Assembly (NCBI GenBank): GCA_963995525.1
Contig: OZ023206.1
Span: 25,615,206 to 25,679,205, forward strand
From: Escarpia spicata
Taxonomy: Eukaryota; Annelida; Polychaeta; Sabellida; Siboglinidae
Length of the DNA: 64,000 bases
Reading direction: 5' to 3'
A program made the position numbers and the translations under genes. The notes below the pieces were generated by a model. That model was not told where the DNA came from. It made no database searches and was given only the letters and a program-made list of their open reading frames with translations. Below are positions 44,052-55,700 of this stretch, one piece after another; the first letter of the stretch is position 1; each line of letters opens with the position of its first letter.

Positions 44052-45209
44052 CTATGTGTATCCCGCCCGTCTGAGGTATGTGTCGATTTTATTTTTAAAC
44101 ATATTCACGCTACTAGCACCCACACAATCAGCAGGTAATCTGTTCCATTCATTTACAGTCCTTTGTGAAAATGAAAACTTTCTTATATCCAATCTACTCT
44201 GCTCCTTTGCTAATGCAAGATCATGTCCTCTAGTCCTTCTATCTTTCTTAACTGAGAAAAACATATTTCTATCAATATTTTCATAACCCTTCAATATTTT
44301 AAACACTTCTATCTGATCTCTCAATCTCCTGGTCTCTAGTGTTGTTAAACCGCATTTTCTTAGGCGTATTTCATAACTAAGATCCCTCAGATTTTGTATC
44401 ATTTTAGTTGCTCTCCTCTGCACTCTTTCTAGCATATCTATGTCCTTCCTGCGATATGGCCTCCACGCTTGAATACAATATTCTAAATGAGGCCTAACTA
44501 TTGTTTTGTACAGCGGTATTATTAGCTCTTTTTCCTTATACGTTATGTTTCGCCTAATTAATCCAAGGATTTGATTTCCCTTTGAAGCTGCAATTCCGCA
44601 CTGCTCTGAAATCTTCATATCAGCACTAACGGTTAACCCTAAGTCCTTTTCTTTTACAGTAGTACTTAGTACAGTACCCCCCATTGTATATTCTACCTCT
44701 TCGTTCCCATGTCCTATGTGGAGGCATTTACATTTCCCAAAATTGAACATCATTTGCCATTTTTCAGACCATTTCATCAACCTGTCAAGATCATCTTGTA
44801 AATGCTGTCTATCTCCATCACTTTTAATCCTTCTAAACACTTTTGTATCATCCGCAAATTTCAACACCTTGCTTGTTATTTCATCATCCAAATCGTTGAT
44901 GTATATTAAGAATAATATAGGACCTAATACTGATCCCTGTGGTACCCCACTCAATACCGATTTCCAGTTTGAAGCCTCCCCATCAACTACTACACGTTGT
45001 CTTCTGTCAATCAGCCATTGTTCTATCCAGTTTATTATACCATTTCCTATGCCATGGGCCTTTAGTTTAAGCAGTAATCTTTGATGTGGTACTTTGTCAA
45101 AAGCTTTTTGAAAATCTAAGTAGACGATATCTACTGGTGATCCCTCATCTACCCACTTAGTGATGTCTTCCAAAAAACATAACATATTTGTTAAGCTTTT
45201 TGGAAGCAT
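44052..45209 (-). CDS. CR1-type LINE reverse transcriptase, 385 uninterrupted codons, 5'-truncated
   Basis: The minus strand encodes the reverse transcriptase from just before the palm to the natural C-terminus. It reads VDIVYLDFQKAFDKVPHQRL (motif A), then GVPQGSVLGPILFLIYINDL (motif B), KVLKFADDTKVFRRI (catalytic FADD), WQMMFNFGKCKCLHIG (motif D), YKTIVRPHLEYCIQAW and a WNRLPADCVGASSVNMFKN tail. The upstream half (endonuclease and finger region) is missing; the methionine at 45209 is simply the first in the surviving part. The lack of any stop suggests a young insertion. It would copy LINE RNA by target-primed reverse transcription if complete. Confidence 0.93.
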   Translation of the reverse strand: MLPKSLTNMLCFLEDITKWVDEGSPVDIVYLDFQKAFDKVPHQRLLLKLKAHGIGNGIINWIEQWLIDRRQRVVVDGEASNWKSVLSGVPQGSVLGPILFLIYINDLDDEITSKVLKFADDTKVFRRIKSDGDRQHLQDDLDRLMKWSEKWQMMFNFGKCKCLHIGHGNEEVEYTMGGTVLSTTVKEKDLGLTVSADMKISEQCGIAASKGNQILGLIRRNITYKEKELIIPLYKTIVRPHLEYCIQAWRPYRRKDIDMLERVQRRATKMIQNLRDLSYEIRLRKCGLTTLETRRLRDQIEVFKILKGYENIDRNMFFSVKKDRRTRGHDLALAKEQSRLDIRKFSFSQRTVNEWNRLPADCVGASSVNMFKNKIDTYLRRAGYT

Positions 45210-45211
45210 AC

Positions 45212-45620
45212 TGCAATGCTACATAATGTTGATATATGGGTGTGAATCCCGGATATTAACCAGAAGTTCACAAAAACTATACAAGTAACTACTATGTGAT
45301 TCTTAAGAATAACGTTGCGAATGTCATGGATTGAAGAGAAACGCAGTGAAGTCATCCTTAGGACAGCCAAATGAATAAGAAACATCATTAACAAAATAAA
45401 GCATGCCAAGCAAGATTTATAGGCCGTATAACGAGAAAGTTAAAACATATAGTAAAACAGGAAAGATTGAAGAAAACAGATCCAGTGGATGCCAATGATA
45501 GATAGTCTGTCAATATGATGTGGAAGAAGCACAACCGAACTGCTACAAACTACAAATGAGCGTGCCGTTTGCAGGGCCATGATCGCCAACGGCTGTGACA
45601 GACATGGCACATAGAAGAAG
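45212..45620 (+). mobile_element. 3' coding end of another LINE, degenerate
   Basis: In shifting frames the plus strand gives YGCES-like, FLRITLRMSWIEEKRSEVIL, and then RAVCRAMIANGCDRHGT (about 45560-45605). This is the conserved WFLRRMLRISW...VWRAMIANxxxHGT tail of a LINE family distinct from its neighbour. It abuts the CR1 open frame at 45209 directly. Confidence 0.75.
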
Positions 45621-46187
45621 AAGATTAAGAAGCAGAGAGATCTCGAAACGGCAACGGTGAACAAACGAGAGTGGGAGAGCACGATAGAGGATTGTGATTG
45701 GTGGATATGGGTCACGTGACTCGGCGAGAGGGCGGGGCAGAGCATGCGATGTGAGTCATGTGACACAGCGCCCCGGAAGGGATCAAAAAGGAAGAAGAGT
45801 CGCATGCGCGAACGAAGGCCCAATGTTTACAGAGGCCGTCGATAACTTTATGTCACATTGTGTACGGGGAGTAACATCACTAATAGTTTCTTTCCATATA
45901 TATATACTCACCATTCCTGCACTGGTTCTGTCGGTCTGGCTATAACAAATCTCGGCACTCTGGTAAATGGTAAAGGCAACACTATGTTAAAGACAATGAC
46001 GTGTTAAATGATAGAGACAACATTGTGATTTGACTTCAACGAGAGTAGATGACGACATTGACCATTGTGGTTTTGAGTAATTATAATAAGCGTTTTCCAC
46101 ACGCAAAGATGCACCGTCTTCCTATCGCAGTGCCCACTTAAACATTATGATGTAAACCTTTACTCAAGTTTTAACAGTAAGTAGCTA

Positions 46188-46345
46188 CAGTGGGACCTCG
46201 CTATTAAGGCCACCCTTGGTGCTGGGCAAAGACATCTGATTAGCGAAATGACCGTATTAGCGGAACTAATTTCTTATGCGTTATTGTATATGGAAAACAT
46301 TTGTGGTTATCCTAGGGTAACATTAATTGCGAGGTGGTCCACTCT
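46188..46345. mobile_element. Short MITE with pogo/mariner-like ends
   Basis: The left end CAGTGGGACCTCGCTATTAA pairs with the reverse complement of the right end, AGTGGACCACCTCGCAATTA. It is about 155 bp long and preceded by TA. The interior contains a second GACCGTATTAGCGGAA block. Confidence 0.55.
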
Positions 46346-46404
46346 TTTGGTGGGAACTTCTTCAGCATGTCTGTTTGCCATGTGTTTACTAATTTATATA
46401 ATTT

Positions 46405-46632
46405 ACAATTATGCGACAAAAGTACGTTACACTTACTACGTCACTTTCTCCTACCACTGCATGCGACAGAAGTACACTACATTTACTACGTCACTTTCTC
46501 GTACCACTGCATGCGACCGAAGCACATTTAATCTACATTTACTACGTCACACTACACTTACTCTTTCACTTTATCCTCCCCGGGAATGCTACATAAGTAC
46601 AATAGGTCTACACGTGTTACGTCACACTACAC
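46405..46632. repeat. Tandem array derived from the end of the prominin coding exon
   Basis: Four diverged units of about 50 to 75 bp, each with ACTACGTCAC/CTCTGTCAC, CTCCTACCACTGC and ATGCGACAGAAGTAC, lie directly downstream (in transcript sense) of the prominin stop. The same series continues into the coding exon at 46633-46690, where it encodes KYFCRMQWEENVTE on the minus strand. The array is therefore an amplified copy of the gene's last codons. Confidence 0.8.
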
Positions 46633-46752
46633 TTACTCTGTCACGTTCTCTTCCCACTGCATGCGACAGAAATACTTCGAGAGATTGAGGTTGAACGCGA
46701 TCGCGGGAATCACGAAAAAGAGGAATGCGCCCAGGCAGAACCAGAAACCGTT
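46633..46752 (-). CDS. Prominin, last recognised exon (TM5 and cytoplasmic tail)
   Basis: The exon runs from acceptor TGTTTCAG at 46753 (phase 0). It encodes NGFWFCLGAFLFFVIPAIAF, NLNLSKYFCRMQWEENVTE and TAA, 40 codons. The tail is short compared with vertebrate prominins. The stop overlaps a good donor-like string (ACAGA|GTAAGTG), so splicing to a further C-terminal exon below 46633 is possible. Confidence 0.88.
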   Translation of the reverse strand, partial: NGFWFCLGAFLFFVIPAIAFNLNLSKYFCRMQWEENVTE

Positions 46753-49700
46753 CTGAAACAAAGAGAAGTGAAGATGATCTATTTTCACAATTTATACACA
46801 ACATAACTAATTCAGAAATTAAAATAATCATATTAACTGTGTTACCCGATTTTGCACCGGGAACATGATCCACAGCAATTTTAGGTGTTGCCTTTTGAAA
46901 TGTTGACACAAGTTTAATGTCTCATTACCCACCTGCCATAGAGGTGATCCTTTTCAATCGTTTTAATAAGAATACTTGTAGTAAACGTATACTACTTCTA
47001 CAAACATGGCTGTCTGTGCACAGGAGCATGTACCGGCGCAACACGCAACGATACGACTAGCAACGGCACAAATAACGTTGTGAATGTAATTTGTACCAGG
47101 GCAACACGTAGCAGTTGACAAATTCGGCACACAGTGCATCACTTCGGAGAGGGGGTGCATGTTTCATATACCTTATAATAATACAATATATTGCCTGCGT
47201 AAAGACACATTAAACTGAACCGCTGCAAGATGTACCGTTGCAAGTTGACCCTTTGCAAGTTGTACCGATGCTAGTTGACCCTTTGCAAGTAGTACCGATG
47301 CAAGTTGACCATTTGCAAGTAGTACCGATGCAAGTTGACCATTTGCAAGTAGTACCGATGCAAGTTGACCATTTGCAAGTAGTACCGATGCAAGTTGACC
47401 ATTTGCAAGTAGTACCGATGCAAGTTGACCATTTGCAAGTAGTACCGATGCAAGTTGACCCGTTGCAAGTTGTACCGTTGCAAGTTGTACCGTTGCAAGT
47501 TGACCCGTTGCAAGTTGTACCGTTGCAAGTTGACCCGTTGCAAGTTGTACCGTTGCAAGTTGACCCGTTGCAAGTTGACTCGTTGCAAGTTGTACCTTTG
47601 CAAGTTGACCCGTTGCAAGTTGTACCGTTGCAAGTTGACCCGTTGCAAGTTGTACCGTTGCAAGTTGACCCGTTGCAAGTTGTACCGTTGCAAGTTGACC
47701 CGTTGCAAGTTGACTCGTTGCAAGTTGTACCTTTGCAAGTTGACCCGTTGCAAGTTGACCCGTTGCAAGTTGACCCGTTGCAAGTTGACTCGTTGCAAGT
47801 TGTACCTTTGCAAGTTGACCCGTTGCAAGTTGTACCGTTGCAAGTTGACCCGTTGCAAGTTGTACCGTTGCAAGTTGACCCGTTGCAAGTTGTACCGTTG
47901 CAAGTTGACCCGTTGCAAGTTGACTCGTTGCAAGTTGTACCTTTGCAAGTTGACCCGTTGCAAGTTGTACCGTTGCAAGTTGACCCGTTGCAAGTTGACC
48001 CGTTGCAAGTTGTACCGTTGCAAGTTGACCCGTTGCAAGTTGTACCGTTGCAAGTTGACCCGTTGCAAGTTGACTCGTTGCAAGTTGGCCCGTTGCACGT
48101 TGTACCTTTGCAAGTTGACCCGTTGCAAATTGACTCGTTGCAAGTTGTACCTTTGCAAGTTGACCCGTTGCAAGTTGCCCCGTGACAAATTGTATCGTTG
48201 CAAGTTGTACCATTTCAAGTTGACCCGTTACAAGTTGTACCGTTGCAAGTTGGACCTTTGCAAGTTGGACCTTTGCAAGTTGTACCGTTGCAACTTTAAC
48301 CATTGCAAGTTGTACCGTTGCAAGCGAGTTGTACCATTACAAGTTGTACCGTTGTAAGTTGTACCGGTGTTAGGTAACCATGAACAGACAACTTAACGAT
48401 GTCTCTCTGTAGTCTTACCAGTGGGCGTACGAAGGCTTGGCAGAGGGTCACTCGAGCAGACTCCCAGCTGTCCCAAATCTCTCGACACCCCATGTCGTTC
48501 TTCACCTTCAAACAAATGATTCCTAAACTGATATATCTTACTGACACAAATGTGTAAATGAATGTTGCCCAGTAACACCAGAGTCCAAGAGGCTAAGAAG
48601 AGATCGGATTCGTGTTTTTATGAATTTGAATGGGTATGGAAATATTTATATATTTTGTTTTCAATTAGGAAATATCGACGAACAGGGTGTTTTAGATGTA
48701 CCAATTGTGACGTGTTTGCGCTGTTTTATTCGCTACTTTATAGGCGTCGGAACCGGGGGACTGAGTCCCCCAATAATTGTGAAGGGGGCCTAGCCCCCAA
48801 TATTTAGGGATGGTGTGACTTTTTGGTATAACTGTTTTTGTTGGGGGGAGACTGGAGAAAGGGTTAGCCCGCCAATGTGTAGGGAAGATGATTTTGTTTG
48901 TAATGGAGGTTTTTGGAGAGCTAGAAAGTTTTTTTTGGGAGGCCCAAGGGGGATGCAAATAAAGGTTTAGGAGAGCCTGAAGAGGTATGAAAAAATTGTG
49001 AAAGTCGGCGATAATTTATTAAATGCACATCGACAACATTGTGTGGTAACCATAATATTGAGACATGGTATGAAATACAAGGAATGCCAAAGTAGTAGTC
49101 TAGCAAATACGCACCGAATTTAGAACTTGGTCTGAAAACTGGTTGACAGTTGCCAAGATCCGCTTTACAAATTTCTCCGTCGCCTGTGTTTAGGAGAAAA
49201 TGCACTATTATCATTGCGTGTATTTGTGAAAGGCATCTGACATAAATTGTCTAAATATACATATTAATAACAACAATAATATTCATTATTACATGGCATG
49301 TTATTAACCGTAAGTTATGACTGACCATGGTCACGTATATAATGTACTGAATTACATTTTGGGCACTAACCGTTGATGATACAGCAGCCAGATTAGATGC
49401 TGTAGCAATTTGTGACTCAGTTGCGCAACGTAATGCCAATACATGTTTTCGAAGGATATAAATATTTATCTACAATTTGACAACAAAAGATCTTATCGCC
49501 TACCTCCTTGACCATAGACTTGCCGCTCTGTTGAACAATGCTTTCGGCCGTCTTAACCGATTCAATGATTTCATCTATTCTCGCCTGTAATTTGTCTTTT
49601 ATGAATACTAATGCAGGAATATTAATGATTACATACTAAAACATTGTTTAATGCCTGTGTTATATAAACTATTGCCAAACAAACTGAGAGTAACAAGAAA

Positions 49701-52700
49701 ACATGTTGTTTACAGATACAGCTGTAAACAAATAATTCACATATCGAAGCTTTTGGTTTAATTATTTTATCTACATATGTCAAATAAAAATACATATTAA
49801 TAAATTTAATATAGCGTACAATTACGTTTGGTCTAGTTATTTACTTTCTGATTCTTTCCTACTCCATTTCCATATTTAATGTTATGTATAGGCCGGCCTA
49901 CTCCAGCGATATCATTAGTTTTCGACATCATCAGATACAAGCATTGGGTAATAGATGGACTCACTGGTATCGGCTGCGTCTTAATTTGCAACGCAATGAT
50001 ATCTTCTAGTAGCGAAGTCTGCAATGGAAATTAGACATGCAAAAGTAAAGTAGAATGCTGCTGTGAATGTCTTTGAATGTACGCGGTATGGTTATCAATG
50101 CAAGTCACTAAACACCTGAAATCTGTCTGGCTCGAAAAACGTTTTATTTGTCATTTCTTACTACACACACTTGTTTCTTTCCACTGTTCTTCATTTCTAG
50201 CTGCATATTCGGCTACATGCTTTACGTTTAATTAATATTACTACTTCTTTCGTTAATAAAGTATTCATGCGCGAACATGTAATCCTCCGATTATAGGGAC
50301 TTATTCAATACGAAGAAAAAGAAGAACGAGAGGAGGGAGAAGAATATAAAAATACCTGATGCTGGACGGTGTCACTAACGATACCATCGTGAAGGTCTCT
50401 CAATGTGTTCGCTTCCAACAGAAGGTCCGCCTAACAAAGCAAACGACAACAGCTTAATTATGAGAGGAAACAGTTGCGCTGAGACCCGCTTATACCTGCC
50501 AACTGTATTGCAATACAATTAAATCTCCCGGTTTTTATGAGAATCTCCAACAGCACCCAACCCCGTCTTCGAGATCGAGTAATACCACGGAAGACGTGCT
50601 GAGATGTACTGAACCGCTGAATTCCCTGTGACAAACTCTAACAGCACACGCCCGTCTTCCGATGTCAGGATCCGAGACACCGCAATGAGACAACGCGATA
50701 CGGGAAGCGTGCTGAACCGCTGATATATCTTCCGGATTTCAACAACAAAATTAGTATATCAAATAAAAATTCAGACCGCTGGTTCCGACTGAAATCAGGT
50801 GTACGGAAGGTTGGGCTAGGGTGATCTCAGAGGAAGAAAGACAATCCCGTGTTAGTGCCAACTGACACATATGTTAACAGTCCAGTTAATTCCATAGAGT
50901 TAATATTATTTGTCGTTGTTATCAACCGTTTAGTTACCATGACGTCTATACGTCAGTCTTGCCGATGTCATATAGGGAAGGTGGGGATCGACGAGCCGGC
51001 TACTGCAATAAATATATACCTCGATCTATCCAAAACTGTTGATACAATCGATCATAATACAAAGCTATATCAAATAAATTACTACGGATTTAATGATGAC
51101 AAAACACTTGATCTTTGTAAGAGTTATTTACTAAATCGCAAACAGTATGTAGAAACTGAACATGTTAAGTCAAAGGAAATAGTCATACACACTGTCTGGT
51201 GTCCCCCAAAGTTCAAATTTAGGACCACTCTTATTAAAAATATATATCAATTATAAAGCACTTTCCAATGATCTTTTCAAATTCAAAACGTACGCTGACG
51301 ACACCACCCTTTCCAGTACACTAAATAAATAAAACAAATCCAGAAGGTCAAATGTTAAGTGAAAATATAAACAAAGAATTTACAAATATTAGCAATTGGT
51401 TGAAAGCTAATAAACTTTCACTAAATGCCAAAAAAGACTAAACTGCTGATTTTTCATATGCATCAAAAGAAAATAGAACAACTGTCGATGTTTGCTGCAA
51501 GTGCGACTGCCACGCCAGACTGGGGCTTTGTTGGCACAACCACCGCGCAAACCATTGTCTTGCAAGACAGAAGGTGCTCAGGGGCTGATACCAGGGTATA
51601 TATGATGTTTTCATTAACACGTGTAAGAAAGCATTAAAGTAGGGCTAATTTGCTCTGCTGTTAACATATCGCGTTGCGCAGCGACGTAAAACGTCGGTGT
51701 ACTCACGCAAATAGCGATGACATCATAATGCCGTTTGCCGTTTATGATAATGCTCTTTAACAATTATTTTTAGTTAATGTCCTCACTCATCGAAATAGAT
51801 CGTATATCATAAATAAATATGTGCACTGAGTTGTATATATTCTTGGTTGTTATGCTATCAGTTTAATATGTTAATCCCTTAATCGGTGCATGACTCTCGT
51901 CACGTGACGAGTATTGTTCCCGCGTTGTATGTACGACATCGAAGTGCATGGATGAGTTTTATAATAATAATAATAATAAGATAACTTCTATTGCGCCTAA
52001 ATCCTTGGAAACCAAGCTCAGAGGCGCATCAAGACAAAATCATTGGTCAATCTCAAAATCTATAAGCAGTATTCCAACAGATGGGTCAAGGCGCTATGGA
52101 GCTATACCTATGCCATGGATAGTATGGTGGATAAGCAAGGTTGTAAAGATAAGTTTTTGAATGACGAAAGAATGTTTTGCAATATGTTCAACTGATCTAA
52201 CACTAAAAGGGAGCATATTCCAAAGAGTTGGTACAGAAACAGAAAAAGCCCTAGTTCCAATGTTAGTGTTGATTCTAGAAACAAAAAGTAGGTCAGAACT
52301 AGATGATCGAAGCTGGATGGTTTTTTTTATAGGAGTAAGCAGTGAATACAAATAAGATGGTTGCTTACTGGACAGTGCCTGGTATGTAATGATACAGATC
52401 TTAGATATCATACGATATCGTACAGGAAGCCAATGCAAATACTTCTAAAGTGGTTCCGAGCGAGAAAAAACGAGGAGATCTTGTAACTACCACCTTTGCC
52501 ACGTTGAACGTTTGTAATATCCTTGCTAGCGATGTTGTAATGGAGGGAATTGCAATAGTTGCGCCTTTATGGTGTGGTCTACACTTCCACCAGGAACGTC
52601 CTGCCTTTTGCACCAATATATGCATGAATACCTTTAATCAGGCTTCGGATTCACCTAAAGACACACTACCGAGCTTTGGCCGACGTCATCCTCGTTCCGA

Positions 52701-55700
52701 GGGACCGCCAACGACGATGACAAGGCGATATGCAGGAAGGATTGTTCGCGATCTTCGAGGGAAGGAGGACACGAGACGCCGGATGCGTTAAAGTTGACGA
52801 AGCTGCGGTTCATGGGAAATGTTACATTAGTAGTAACGTGATTAAGAAGGAGATAAGTCTGGATCCAGTGATTTATTTTAGGTAACCATGGTCGGGATGA
52901 GAGTAAACGCCTTTCGCGGTTCATAGCATTTAATTGGCAAATCACCCCTCCTCCTTCCCCTAACAGGGTTTTGAGGTCGGATTGCCGGATTACAGATTCC
53001 TTCCATAGAGTATCCGCCATCAGTCATTTCCAACGTCCAGTTCGGTACTGTGATTACCATGACAAAGAAAATGACTGGTTGATAGTCGACAGTGTTTTAT
53101 TATCATTCGATGTAAAATTCGATTAGCATTTCATGTAAAAATAAAAAAACTGATAAATTGATATGTGTTGTTTGTTTCACTAAAGAAACAGTTTGTACCA
53201 GTCACGGTCCCACACGTTATGTCTAATAAATATACCACTTCTTCCCGTTCCGACGTGTCACGGATAGTCAGTGGGCTTATCCTCCAGAAGCACCACAATT
53301 GTTTACATCATTCCACAAACACCATTTTAGACCAGCGTTAAATATGGCTACGAACTTTCATGTTTTCGCTGGAGCCAAGCTGGGCTCTCGCTGTGGCGGC
53401 CATGTTGGAAAAATCTAAGATGGCCATCGTCCGGAGTAAGGCTGTGCAATAATTTGAGAACCAAAGTAATAGAACCATAAATGAGACCACTTTTTAGGGT
53501 TTATCGAGTATGGGAAATCCTTTTCCGGTGTTACTTTGCCAATTTTAAGTCGAGGTCACGTGATACGGCCACATTAAAAACCACTGGATTTGTCCAATGT
53601 GGCTTCCGCGAAAAATTAAGAAGTGGGCTGCAGTATTTCTACAGGTTCCTTCATTAATTTTATAATTGCTCATCACAGTGTGTTAGAGTAATTTACAAGC
53701 ACTGTGTATTACATGTCGCGGGAACCTACACGTACTACATTTAGATAGCCTTACGAAATTACTTCCGCTTTTGTATCATCATAGCTTCCACGCGTAACTT
53801 CCGGTACGAAATTGATTGAGCGATGGCAACAAGCGGCAGTGAAAACATTGATCGTATAAACCACTGCTTGCCATACATAATTAATTCGATTCTTTAAAAT
53901 AAACGATTCGCAATATATACAATTAATAATGCGTTATTTACTGATATGTGTATTGGTTATGTTAATTAGTTTGGAAGAATCTGTACAGAATAAACATCTT
54001 TAATAATTAGTTTGAATTCAGCAACTTGATTCAGCCGAAAAGTAATATTATCGACACGTTCCTAGAGGTACAATAAAACAAACTTAATCAGTGGAGTATT
54101 GAGAAAATGCGACATTCATAACAACATAAGATTTGTGGTAGGCCAGAACGGTGTCAGACCAATGCAAAACCGATCATCGTCTTTATGTGAGACGATAGGA
54201 GAATGTTGGATTACTGAGCCATTATTCACATTTTTAGAGATACGTAATTTTTTTTTATATCACAACAATTTCCCTTACAAGGGTCTTAAAATTGGTAAGG
54301 CAAGGGTGTGTCAAATTCTAGGCAAATGCACATTAGTGGAAGCGTATGTAGTGGCTCAAGGGACCCCAACCCTGGGGCACTTTGGGTGGCCTGATTAAAT
54401 GACTGATCGTTATTAACGAGGTTGCACGGATATCTCGTAGTCGTCAAATATTTTCTTCACTATGACAACTTATACGTATACACGTGGAGCCTGGAACGTC
54501 ATAACCGACGTTACACCTGGCTAGACGCTTGTTGGTCAATTTACTGCGCCATGGGCAAGGTGTCAGTTTCCTTGATATCGGATATTTAATCTTCCACTTT
54601 GAGACCGCATTCTGAGTTAACCATTCACGTGAAAAAGTTGTCTGTAGTTGCAAACGGTTATTGTGTACACGACATGTATTGACACATTTCGGTGCATAAC
54701 ACCAAAAAGTAGTTTTTTTGTGTGTCTGTGTAAGCTGCTGTAATGTTCGTTATCATTGCACTGGAATAGTGTTGTTATCATGCAGACGGTGCCGAAGTCA
54801 TCTTTATCACCACGACAACATTACACCCGTTGTCGTTACTTCTGCTACACGCTGTCGCATGCAGTTCAAACCCCTCATTCACTCCTGATAGCTGGTGATT
54901 TTAATATTCATGTAAATATTGATACAGAAGCAGATGCATGTGTGATGTACTTAGTTTGTATGACTTAACGCAGCATGTTACGGTTCCAGCGCACGTATCT
55001 GGTCACACTCTAGACTTAATTATTACTAGGTATAATCGTGAACTTCCGCTTAGTTACCCCGTGGCTGATTATATGGTGTCGGATGATATGTATGTGTGTT
55101 ATAGAGTAAACATGCCCAGACCTCCCTTAGAGACACGTACGATATCGTACAGGAAACTGAAACAAATCGATAATAGTGCTTTTAGTAATGACCTGAAGGA
55201 TATCGCTAATGCACTATTACATATCATGGATATCAATCAGCTAGTTGGTGACTACAATTGAGAACTGAGACAGTTGTTGGATAGGCACGCACCCATCAAA
55301 TCCAAAACTATTGTTGTGAGGCCATTGGTACCATGGTTCGACGATGAACTCAAATCACTAAAGTCGCAGAGACGGAAAGCTGAATTAATCTGGACGCGGG
55401 ATAAAAATCATGAAACTCTGCTGTCATTCCACCGTGCTCGGAACAAATACGTCAATGTACTGAATACCCAACTGACCATCTCTCTAACTTAATTTTAGAA
55501 GCTAAGGGTGATTCGAAGAAATTATTTTCCCTCATAAACACCCTGTGTGGTAAAAAGCAAAGTACTCCACTACCTGATCATGATTCTGTGGAAAACCTTG
55601 TAAATGAATTTGGCAATTTTTTTAGTGATAAAATAAATGCTATTCGAACGAACATTGGTGTTACCGAACCACCATCTATACCATTCAGAGAGGGTGTGTG

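Noticed and set aside
47173..48357. Four long open frames of 300-376 codons as pentapeptide-repeat genes
   Set aside because: All arise from one 15-bp satellite whose period is a multiple of three; there is no domain outside the repeat and they overlap in opposite strands.
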